Below, piece by piece: positions 25,905 to 37,928 of a stretch of 64,000 nucleotides of DNA. The notes beneath the pieces were generated by a model. That model was not told where the DNA came from, did no database searches, and was given only the letters and a program-made list of their open reading frames with translations. The position numbers and the translations under genes are program-made. The stretch covers positions 711,501-775,500 of the forward strand of contig CALZFC010000243.1 in NCBI GenBank assembly GCA_945643635.1. The letters are read 5' to 3'. The number at the start of each line of letters is the position of its first letter. The first letter of the stretch is position 1. This stretch comes from Allodiplogaster sudhausi. Taxonomy: Eukaryota > Nematoda > Chromadorea > Rhabditida > Diplogasteridae.

Positions 25905-28900
25905 AGGAATAGACAGAGATCAGCCTCTTACATTACGCAAACGTATTCCTTGAAGAGGTAAAGCCAGCTTCAACTTGTGCTTGTCAGTCAGCTCAACGGT
26001 TAATCCTTGCACGACTGGCATTCTGACAAAGCAGAGAGGAGGAATTTGTGAGCAATGTGATATGAGGAATACTATGCTATAGTCTCTAATGTAGTACAAC
26101 TTACATACGTATGCCAAACGAACACTCCGGCCATAGAGAGAGAGAGAGTGAGAGAGAAAGAGAGGGAGGGAGAGAATGAGGTTACTGTGAAACAGAGATC
26201 GCGAGCTAATGAGGAAGAAAGACGAAACACGCCAAGGGATCATTCGTGATATTCGAAACCGGCAGACGTCTGCTCTCCAGTGATGCACAAGTTTGCCCTT
26301 CAGAGATTACTTTTTCAATCAAAGCGAGAAAAGGACGAAGAGACAGAGAGGGCAAAACAGAGAGCGAACGAGAGAAAAATCAAGAAAGAGAAAGAGAGAG
26401 AGAGAGAGAAAAAAAGAGAGAGAGAGAAAGAGAGGGAAGGCTCAAGAGAAAATGGAATAGAGGAATTAGAACTAGAGAGAAAGTAAAACATTTAAAGAGG
26501 CTGATTTTCAACTTCGTTGACGAAAAGTTCTAAACAGCTCAAAGATTGGCCGCATTCTCCTCCTTTATCTAATTTTCTCTCGATCTCGTGTCTCTCTCTT
26601 TCTCTCTTTGTCTGCCCGTCTCTCTCTCTCTGCTTTCTCTCTCGCTGCTCTCTCTCTCTCTTTGCTCTCTCTCTGCTCTCTCTCTCTGCTCTCTCTCCTC
26701 TCTCTCTCTGCTCTCTCCTTCTCTATCGGGCGAGCCATTGCATGACAAAGTTAAACATGCCTTTGTTTCCTGAAAGTAGCTGTTTAGTTCTGCACAGGCC
26801 TACTCTCCGGCTCTATTCTAGTGTAGGCGTACAAACGAATTATAGGCGTCATATGGAAAATAAAAGCGTCCCATAGCAAATCTAGGCGTCCCTAGTATTT
26901 TATAGACGTCCGGAGCATTTAAAGGCGTTCCATCGGAAAAATAGGCGTCCCTAATATTTAAAGGCCTCATATAAATTTTTAGGCGTCCTAAAAAATTATA
27001 GGCGTCCGATAGCATGAAAGAAAAAATTCTCGCAAGCAGGGGGAAGCACCCAGGTCGCCGTTCCCGAAGAGAGAAAAGCCCCAACGAACTACATGGCCGC
27101 CATTTTAAAGTCCTGGGAACAACACTACAATCAATCCATGTCTAAGAAGGACGAGGAGACCGAAAGACTCCGAGCCAGCTCGAGAGACTGATGGCAAAGA
27201 GAGCCTTTCAGAGAGGTTCAACGGAGAACTAGGACTTCGGAGATCACGCCTACGGTCGGAGTGCGTATATGCCTCTGAGATCCCAGACAGAATGACCTCC
27301 CGCCCACTCCTCACGGTTACATCTCGCTACCGCAAACGTCAGCCAAGCCTGCCGCACCACTGCAAGCTCCATACAAGCCGTGGAGGGCTCATATAAAATA
27401 GGCGAATATCAAATGTTGAAGCATCCGCAAGCAGCTGTGTTTCACGACGACGCGCCAACTGCCCGAGCAACCAGGAAGTAAGTGTGAGAAGAAGTGTGAA
27501 CGAAAAACAGAGAGCAGGAAGTACCGAATTTGCTTTCCAGTAGATCCACTCTTCCTAGCCATCTCAGTTTTGTGAGGCTCAAGCGGCCATCTGTTTCTCT
27601 TCTTCCTGAAAAAAGACAGAGAGCGAGAAAGGGAGACAGTGATGAAATTATGGCTGACGTGGGAATGGAACTACAATGAAAAGTGGACTTCCGAAGTACG
27701 GAACAGTCTTGAGTCTTGACGACGGGACAACGTTTGAGATAACTGGATTGCATATCTGAAGAAGACGCAAAAAATGCTTACAACTTCCTGCCCCAACTCC
27801 CTCTCTCACCCGACCTATTCAGCGTCATTGCTGAGAGAGTCATCGCAGCCGTCGTCGCACACCTCGACAAGAAACGATGTCGTTGGCCGAGCAGAATTCG
27901 ATTCAACCACTTGACTGAGTGCCCGCTCAACATCGACTCCTTTCCACAGTCTCATTCTTCCTTTGCTGCTAACTCTCCACTGCCGCCGTCGCACCGGCCG
28001 TGGAGCGCAACATTGGATCGGAGCCACTCGACGATTCCGACGAGAGGACATCCGCCCCACTCTCGTGTCCATCCTCCGGTGCTCGAAGAACGAAGCTCTC
28101 CTCCGTCATTCCCCAACAAGCCCAGCTAACTGCTTACATCTGCGGACGCCGACGACAATTTTCGGATCAGATGGAAGAACTCTTCCTCTCACTTGTTAAA
28201 GAAAATCTCATTATCACCACACCTCATACTATCAGCAGAGGTCATTTTCTAATCTCCGAAAACATATTCGAATTCATAACTCATTTTCTGGCAGGGCACA
28301 AAATTCTAAGGCCAGACAATATGGGCCGACCAGCAGAAACCTTGGGCCCAACTGGCCTAGACGATCCAAAATTTTTGGACCATTTACTATCTCTGCTCGG
28401 GAGTACAATTTTTTTTTCAAAGAGCATCGACAAGAAAAAGAGAAAAAAAGTGTTCGGGACAGCTTTCATTTTATGAGACGCCTAAAATTCTATGGAACGC
28501 CTTTTTTTGCCATGGGACGCCAATAAATCGGTCGGACGTCTATAATTTCATGCGACGCCTAATGTTTTCCTTGGGACGCCCATAATTCGGCGTTGTGAGT
28601 TAAATTCAATTTTTTTTACTAGGGGAGAAGATTTCTATTGAGCGGAGGAGCAAGACAAACTTTATTCAAAATGACGTGTGATTCGTTTGTACAAGTGCCA
28701 TAAATACTTAGACAAAAAAATTTTATCCTATGTTTTCGAGATGACAAAAGATCAGTTGTTTTCTTATAAAAACCGCCTCATGACATCTCGTCTGCCGTTT
28801 ATGAAAAGAAGAAGAATAGAAAGGCAAAATGTAAAAAGTATGTATATACATCATTCACATGACAAAAGAGCCAATTGACGCAAGTGTAATTATGAACTAA

Positions 28901-29065
28901 TAAGTGCAGAAATAAGAGGAGCAGAAAAAAAAACATAAAAAGAAAGGTACGATTTGCACTAAAATTGCGCGCGGTCGTGAAGCTCTCTGCTTGGTACAAG
29001 TAGTTCGAGATTGGAGTACATCCTGAGAAGACAAAGGCTAGTGATGAGAGGAACGACAGATAGAC

Positions 29066-29119
<54 letters not shown>

Positions 29120-32100
29120 GGAAAGAGAGTGTAAGAGAGAGAGAGGGAAAGAGAGTGTAAGAAAGAGAGGGAAAGAGAGTGTAAGGGAAACGAGGACGAG
29201 ATCCAGGCTAAGGGAAATAGTGATATGCATCATAGCATTAAATAAAGAAATACTACTGTGAAGCTTACTTGGCAGGAGAGTTCATACTCCACATTTGCAA
29301 TTTGCACTGAAGTTTCCACGCTGAAGTTGTCATTTTTCTCTCTCTTTTAATCCCCCGCCATGTGACTTTCGAGAAATGACACTGACAATGAGAAGCATGA
29401 TGGGCTCAGAAGAAAAGTAGCAAAGCAGAGAGAGAGAGAATTGATAAAGAGAGAGAGAGATAGAGAGAGAAGAAACAAGAGAGCGAAAGATAGGGAGAGG
29501 GGAAGAAGATGGGAAAAATAATTAAGAGAGCAACGCCGTCAGGCATTGCCAACATTTGAATTTTCTTGCATTATCCCGTTTGGCCCCTTTTCTCGCTTAC
29601 TCCATTGAGAATAACAATATTGTTGCAGCTTGAAAATTCCCTTAATCAAAATTAATGATAATACTTATGTTTGTACTTGCAGGCATATGATTTACAAGTA
29701 TGATGTGGAAAATGAACAGAAATAATAGACGATCACACGGAGACAAACGAAACTGATTATACGGAATATTACCAATCGAAAACAACATGATCACAGAGCG
29801 AAAACGAAACTGACACAATGAAATATCGAAAAGGTAAATAGATAGAGAAGAGAGAATAGAAAAGTGGTAGAGATTGAGATGAGAGAGGATAGAGAGGGAG
29901 AAGAAAGAGAGAGAGAGAGAGAGGGAGATAAAATAGAGTGGATAGAAAGAAAGATTGCGTAGAGAGATAGAGAGAGAGAGAGAATTATTGGTCAAGTCGA
30001 CGTGGTCTTGCACAGAAATAAAGGTGTTATCCTAGTTGGGAGGGGCATAATTTTTCCAAGTTTCTGATTAACCTTTTTTCCTGTCTACTTTCCCATGAAA
30101 GATGACTATCAGTGGTGCTTATTTGTCAAGCGGAACGTAGATTTGACATCAAATATAACTATTAAGCTACTTTTGCACTCATCTTTCACGGATTTAGGCA
30201 TTATTGCGTATTTTTGCCAGTTTTCATCATATTATGCTGTAAGTGGCCATTTATACTCGAATTCGAGGCAGTCCAAAGCAGATTTGCATTCCGCGTGCAA
30301 AGTAATCCAAGTTAGCATTCATTTCGGCTCCGTGGAAATAAAGAAAATCAGTTCAAAATAAACAAGGAAAAATTATGCCCCTCCCAACTAGGATAGCACC
30401 GAAATAAAATAAATGCGTGTGTTTTTCGTGTTGGCCTGTTCGGTTCTTTGCTTGAGTGTCAGGCAGGAAAAAATGCGGCAGAACGCTCTCATAAATTTTC
30501 TTCTGGGACGCTGTAGACATGGAGCCAATATTTTTCTAGGACTGCCACACTAAATAAATATGATGGTAGGGCCTGTTCCATCTTTGGTTCCTCTCCGAAA
30601 GTTCATCGTGTGTCATGTTTTTTTTTCTTCTGTGGTCTCCCAGGCATAAGACCTTCTGGACTCGAGCACCACTTCGGAAGTGAAAACTTACATTAGCCAT
30701 CCTGAAGGATGTGACACAAGTGCAGCAGCTTTCGTGCCTAAGGAGCGAGAGCAGAAGATAGAAAGAAATGAGAGAGAGAGTAAGAGAGAAAGGAGAAAGA
30801 AAGAGAGATAGAGAGAGATCTGTTCTCATACAAAGTAGCAGCCTGAGACACGGGAAAGCCAGCCATTTCCTGGCGGAGACCGCTCTCTCCTTTCTCGCAC
30901 AGTCCAACCTATAGAGACCAAGATATATGTATGTACATATATATGTACATTCATACATACATATGTATATACGAGTGTATCTTGCAGTTTTTTCATAATA
31001 TACCGTTCTCTTCCTTTTTCTCTCGTCTCACTCGGCTTGAATATGACAAGCTTCAGAGGACTCAAATACTATGTCATTTTTCTGTGAAGAACGAAGGAGT
31101 AAATAATGTAGTTGTTAAAACTGGAGGAATATATATATATATATATATAGTATATATAAATACATATACATATACCCCAGTTCATAATTTAGGCATCTTT
31201 GGCCTCCACAAAATTGAATCAAGAGGAGTTGAATTATAGCAGAATGAGAATGTAAAAGACAAAACCGGACACATTTGAATCAAGAGCAGATTCATGGAGA
31301 AAAAAAAAGAGAGAAAGAGTGAGAGAGAAATGAAAGCGAGGGATAAAGAGAGAAATAGAAATGTGAGAAAGGGAGACGCAAAAAACCAAGCCAACTTGAT
31401 GTGAAAAGGAACTGTCATTCGCACGCATTTTCAGGATTATTATAAATATTTAACCTTAAGACATTTTGTGTAACTATGAGCATAATTGTCAGAGTTCCAC
31501 TTTCTTGTCGTTGTCCTTGAAATAGGAGCATAAATAATTAGATTTCGCTAATGGTTTTTTTTTAATGAATGCCGGAGACTCGACAGATTAATAATTAAAT
31601 TAATAAATTTTCCTGCCAACCCCTGGTCAAGCTAATAATTTTCTCATTTTTTGTCGGAAAAGATGAGATAGGTACAGTCCCGCTCAACATTGTTGGGTCC
31701 GGTATTAATAGTATTAATAGTATTAATATAAATAATACATACTGGAATAGCGTGCTGAATACACATTTTCGTGCCATTTTGCGTAGGAGTTTACCTATTT
31801 CGACCATGGAGATTACGACTGTGAAGACCGTTTTCAAAAATATGCTGAAATGGCTGAGATCTCATAATATTGCATTTAATTTGGCCGTGTTTGTGTTTCA
31901 AACGGGCTGGCTTCAACTCCTGGACTACAAAGTGCAAAATAACGTGAAATTTTCAGAGCACTTATTCCCTTTTTTGAGTTTCTTGTTTTATTTCGTTTGA
32001 GTTTCTCATTTTGTTTATGTATAAACGACGAAAAAAAAAGCAAAAAAATTTCGTGTTTGCAAAATTCTGTTCTCAAAAGGGCATCGAACCGAGACCTCGA

Positions 32101-35100
32101 GATTGCCGGTCAAAGACTTACCAATACTCTACAGACGGTACAAAGAGGTCAGATGATACCTTTCATTGGACAGCTTCGATTGCTCGCAAAGGAAACATCG
32201 ATTCTGAACACTCTCTGCTTCCTACTTTGTGGGAAACAGAGAGAGAGAGAGAGAGAGAGGCGAAAGAAGGTGCAACGTCGACTACATCTACTCTGCGTCA
32301 CCGCTTCAAGACTGAAGCTACGGTATGTCGTTAGACAAACGATTTTTTTCTCATTGTTAGCTAACAGCACCTGCACTTTCTTTCACCACTCTCTCTCGCC
32401 CTCTCTCTATCTCTTTCTCTCTCTCCCGCTCTCTATTTCTCGCTCCACCGGTCTCTCTTTCTCTTTCTCCCTCTCTCCTTCTTTCTCGTTCTCTCGCATT
32501 CCCTCCATCGCACGAAAAATTTTTTTGCTTTTTTTTCGTCGTTTATACATAAACAAAATGAGAAACTCAAACGAAATAAAACAAGAAACTCAAAAAAGGG
32601 AATAAGTGCTCTGAAAATTTCACGTTATTTTGCACTTTGTAGTCCAGGAGTTGAAGCCAGCCCGTTTGGAACCCATACACGGCTAAATTAAATGCAATAT
32701 TATGAGATCTTAGCCATTTCATCATATTTTTGAAAACGGTCTTCACAGTCGTAATCTCCATGGTCGAAATACTCCTATGCGAAATGGCACGAAAATGCGT
32801 ATTAAGCGCGCTATTCCAGTTTGTATTACTTATATTAATACTATTAATACTATTAATACCGGACCCAACAATGTTGAGCGGGACTGTATGTAAAGAAAAA
32901 ATATACTGTGAACACTCGTTCACAGTACTTTTTTTTCTTTACATACTTATTTCCGGAAAATAATGCACGAACATTAATACTGATGGATAAACAAAGAGAA
33001 ATTGAGTTGTCATAGATTATAAAAAAAACTTGATGTTACAACTTAGATACATACATATATCTCTCTGGTTACTCAAGAAGAGAAGCGACGGAGATTTATC
33101 ATACGCTTGTTGTAACAAGATGGGTTGTGACATGAGAACTTTTAACTCAAGTCATGGAGATAAAAGAAAAGAAGAGGGAGTAGATAAGAGGGAGAGAGAG
33201 AGTGAAAGAGTGAGAAAGTGTGAGAGCGAGAGACTGGCCTTACAAAAAAACCACATGACATAAAATAACAAAAAAAAAGAGAAAGAGGCAAAAACAGAAT
33301 GCCAAAACATGAAGAATGATTGCACCAGGAGATCACTCGCTATATTTTATTGTTTGTGGTTTAGACTCCGTCAATCAAAATTCAATGTATACACAAGAAA
33401 GAATGCTGGCGTAGGCAACTTATTATTCTTGTCTTATTTGTACGACCGAATCGTGTTCACAGACGGATAAACAGATCAAGCAGACAAAAGATTACTTTAC
33501 TTACGCATTCCTCTCATCCTCGAGGAAGTTAGATACTTCATAATATATGTATGTATTATGATGTATCTAATGCTCTCGGGATTGAAAAGAATGAGTGCGA
33601 GACTGAAATATAGCAAGGAGGAGGCAGGAGGCAAGTTTGAATTTTCGATGCGCCATGACCGGTGCTCTTGACGTTTAACATTGAGAGAAGTTGAAAGCGG
33701 ATCATTTCACTTGTAAACGAGAATGTCGCTGAGATGGTGAAAGGAAGAAGCATTGACTTCTTTTTCGTTCTCTCTATCTCTCTTTCTCTATCTCTCTTTC
33801 TCTATCTTTCTCTCTCTCTCTCTTTCTCTACCTCTGAATCTTCAGCAACCGAAAAGTGGCCGTGTACATGCCTTGAGCACAACTCGTGAGAGACTTGCTC
33901 AGGAAAAGAAGAAGAAAAAGAAGGAAGAGGATTCTTGAACAAAAGCGAAGAATGATGTCCCAAGGCATGTAGAAATAATACATACATTTGTGTAACTCAT
34001 TTAACAAGGTGATTTATACAAGAGAGAGAGAGAATGAGAGAGGGGGAAAGAGAGAGAGAGAGAGAGAGAGAATGAGAATGAGAATGAGAATGAGAGCGTG
34101 AGAAAGAACTCGAACTAGAGATATGTATGTGTAAATAATAGTAATAATAGCGGCAAAACATCGTGTTATTTTTTAACTCTCAATTAATGAAACAAAAACC
34201 TTCAGCATAAAGGTGCTGCGCTGAATCACTAGAAGGGTCTAACGATTTTTCAATTTTCGAATATTTTGTTTAGTACCAGAAAAAAATCTCTGATAGTAGA
34301 ACCCAAATGGCCAAGAATAAATGGCGATGTTAAGAGAAATACAATGCTTACAAGATACATACATGAAATATAAAGCGCAAAATCTTTCTACAGCCTACAT
34401 AGTTTGTTAGGTCTATTCGTATTTTTAAATTTAAAAAAAAATAGTCAATCAAAATTATTTTTACTGTTTAGAAGCGCATAAGCATTAGGAAGACACCAAA
34501 TCATTCATTAAAAAGAGTCCGAAAAATAAAGAAATGCAAGATGTTCAACACGAAATTCAAGGATACAAATTCAAGGACATCTCGTTGTGTTTAACCTCAT
34601 CCATGCACTGTTTGCCCACTTTTGGACCGCTTCTACAGGCGCCAGAAAATAACAACAAGGAAAGGAAAGCCCATTTCTTCTCGTCTCCCTGAAACTCTCT
34701 CGCTACCTCTCCCTCTCCCTCTAGGTCTTTTCCTTAATCGTGCACCCTTCCCCTCGCACTCCTCTTTCCCTCTCTGTCCCTCTCCCTTCTCTCTCACTCT
34801 CTCTCTCTACCTCTTTTCTTTCCCTCTCCACTACATACTCTACTAGACAGCAGCTAGAAATGGCATGCAAAGTCCACAGCAGACTACATGTATTTCAGAG
34901 AAAAAAAAGAACATCAGAACAGTCTTCTATCCAAGGACATCGCATTGTAGAATCAGAAGTGCAACAGAAAGAAGATCCATGTAATGTAAGAGCCTGAAAG
35001 ACATGACAGAATGGAAGTACATACATATATTGAAATAAATCATCAGGGCTTGCGGCCCTTCCGGAGAGTTCCCTCCAAAACCAACTTCCGCTTCAGCTCG

Positions 35101-36370
35101 TTTTGCATATCATAATATAATTTTTTTAACGTATATTTTGTTAATTTTAATGTGCCGCATGACTAAAACAAATGACGGAAAGAGTCATTAAAAGTCGTGC
35201 AAAATATGAATAAACGAATAGGAAAAAGCATTTGCACAACAAAGACAATCTCATTTTTGACGGTGGTTTTCACGGTGCAGCTTGCTCCAAATGTAACTTG
35301 CACGAATGTTACGTGCTCAGTACTCAGAACCGAGGTGAAAATTAGGAAACTTAATCGTTAAACAAAGATAATAAGAAGTCAATCGATGAAGAGATGTAGC
35401 AAGAAAAGTCTATTCGCTCGCAGGATGAGAAGAGAGTTTTGACTCTGGGATTTTGCAATCTTTCTGTCTCTCCATCTCTCTCTCCTTTTCTCTCTCTCAG
35501 GTTCTCTCTCTCTAACTTCCTGATCTACTCCCTCTTTGTCTTTCCACATTTCTTTTTTTATCCTTCCCACCCTTCTTCTCTCGTTCTCCCTGCGTTCTTC
35601 ACTGACATTTCAACCTGCCTTCCCCTTGTCAACTTCCATTTCTCACTCGTGTTATGACGTCTCATCATTTCTCGACCCTTTCCTTTCGATAACCTCCCGT
35701 GTCTCTATCCTTTCCCTGAATCTCTAACTATTTCTCCTCTCTCCGTTCTCTCTCTCTCTCTCTCTCCCTCTCCGTCTCGCTCGTTTCGCGATATACTTCT
35801 CAAGTTTTCCTGTAATTCTCCGTATATTCTTCTCTTGCTTCTTGTATTTCGAACGCTCTCCCGTCAAACATTAGGTATATCGAACGTTCATCGCTGATCA
35901 GTCTACTTTCACCTCTTCTCTCTATCCCTTCCCATTCGCACACCCTAATTTTCTCTCTCTCTCTCTCTCTTTCTTTCTCTCCCTCCCTCCCTCTCTCTCC
36001 CTCTGTCTGTCTCTCTCTCTCCTTATCGTTTGCCCTAAATGTCACCGTTGACCAAAGCTGATACATATGCGAAAATCGCATCCGCCAGAAACCAGAAAAG
36101 GGTTCAGAAAGAGCGAATGCGGTTTCAAATATCCATGTCATGGAATGCATCATCACTGTCAATGGTAGAAAGGCTTTTCGAAAATGGTTTAAAAAACTAT
36201 TTCTTTTTTGGGAATACATAATCAATACGCAGGAAATAAATTTCTTAAAGAGAAAATGAAAGACGGAAAATCAAGTTTGCTATAATATTACAATCATTTC
36301 ATCTTTCATCTCTTGCTCTACAACTTACTCTCTCCCTTTCTCTTTCTCACGCTCTCGCCGTCTTTCTCTC

Positions 36371-36406
<36 letters not shown>

Positions 36407-37885
36407 GCTACATATCTTTCTCCATCTTTCTCCCTCCTTCTATTTATCATACTTCAGGCGCGTTCAACGTCTCAGTGGACAGAGCGATTGCGGAGTTTGG
36501 AAGGGCAGTTGGCTGTGACGCTCGGGTGGCAACTTGCAACAGAATATGACACCAAGTAGGTTGAGGGAGAGCAGGAGAGAGGAGAGAGGGAGGCAGACTG
36601 AGAGAGGGAGGCAGAATGAGAGAACAAGGAGAGAGAGCGAGAGCCGAGGAGAGGGAGAAGCATAAAGAGAGACTGAGAGAGGGAGACCGAGAGGAGAGGG
36701 AGTGAAAAAAGTGAAATAAAAGAAGGATTTATGTATGTAGATCGAGAAGGATTCAGATTTATTAAAGAAATGAAGTAGTGAAAAGGATATAGAAAGTTTC
36801 TTGAAAATCGATCAAATGAATAATATAGTCAAATATGAGTTTTAAAGATCAGGAGAAACCGCCTGTCAAAAGCTTTGCACCCTCCTTGCGTTTTAAACTA
36901 ACAATAAGAGATAAGACAAGAGGAACAGGAGCAGAAAAATACCAGAGTACGTATCGGCGACAAGCACATGAATTTCTTGCTTTTGCTCTCTGAGAGAGAC
37001 GGAGAGTGAGAGAGCGAAAATAGATATAGCGAGGTAGAGAGACAGAGAGAAGCAAATACAAAAAAAAACACTAGATAACTAACGAGAGAGGAGAGTGAGA
37101 AAAGAGACAAAAAAAAACTAACCACATTAATTAGCCAGCGCTATGTAAGTCATAACAAATTGTCTCCGGCAAGAGACCACACAACGTAATCAGGCCAAGA
37201 ATTGATGATCCTCTATCAGTTTGTCGAGGAATCAAATGGATTAGCTGTTTCGGAGGGAGAGAGAGATGAGAGATAGAGAGAGGGTTAGAGGGAGAGAGTG
37301 AGAGGGAGCGAGCGAGAGAGAGATACAGAGAGAGAGAGAGAGAGATAATGAGAGAGCGCGAACTAGAACTGGAAAAGAGAAAATGTTCGCAGGAAATGAG
37401 AAAATAAATGAAGGAAAAAAGAACATGGACTGTAGGAGACGAATGGAGAGAGCGAGAGAAATAGAGAAAGTATCGTGCCAGGTGAAAAATACGAAAAGTG
37501 AAAAGTCAAAAAATAAAGAATTAATACTGCTCTTCAGATCGCAGCTGCAGCTTCAACGGCCAATCGGCGATCCGATTCGAGTGGAGAAGCCGGAGACCAT
37601 CGGGGACGAGATGAGATATGGAGTCAAGAACATGAACGGAGAGCAGAAGGTGGGGGACGAGAGAGAGAAAGAGAGAGAAAAGTTAGAAGGGGACAAGGAA
37701 AGCGAGAGGTAGTATATAAAAGCGACTTCGGAAAAGAATAGTAATAGGGCACTTTAAGTTTCATCAATCCCTGCGGGCTATGGGATAAACTTTTTCGCTT
37801 CACGCGTTCGAACTTGCAAGGGCTAAATTGTTTAAATATGTAAAAGGATCTATCGGCTTTCTTACATCGGCTCTCTCAGGCTGTA

Positions 37886-37928
<43 letters not shown>

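Larger units (their letters stand above)
11818..26820. repeat. Microsatellite-dense part of the giant AMN intron, no gene found
   Basis: Dozens of GA (majority) and CT tracts, for example 14569-14662, 15740-15860, 18471-18500, 21546-21580, 21743-21796, 23183-23371, 25106-25142 and 25869-25902. Also an 18-base G run at 22907-22924. Open frames here are repeat translations. A GC-rich stretch at 23700-23870 has all six frames partly open but no domain (see findings). Confidence 0.8.

Noticed and set aside
30095..30361. 88-codon frame inside the MITE
   Set aside because: Lies between terminal inverted repeats, has no transposase motif, and such elements are normally non-coding.
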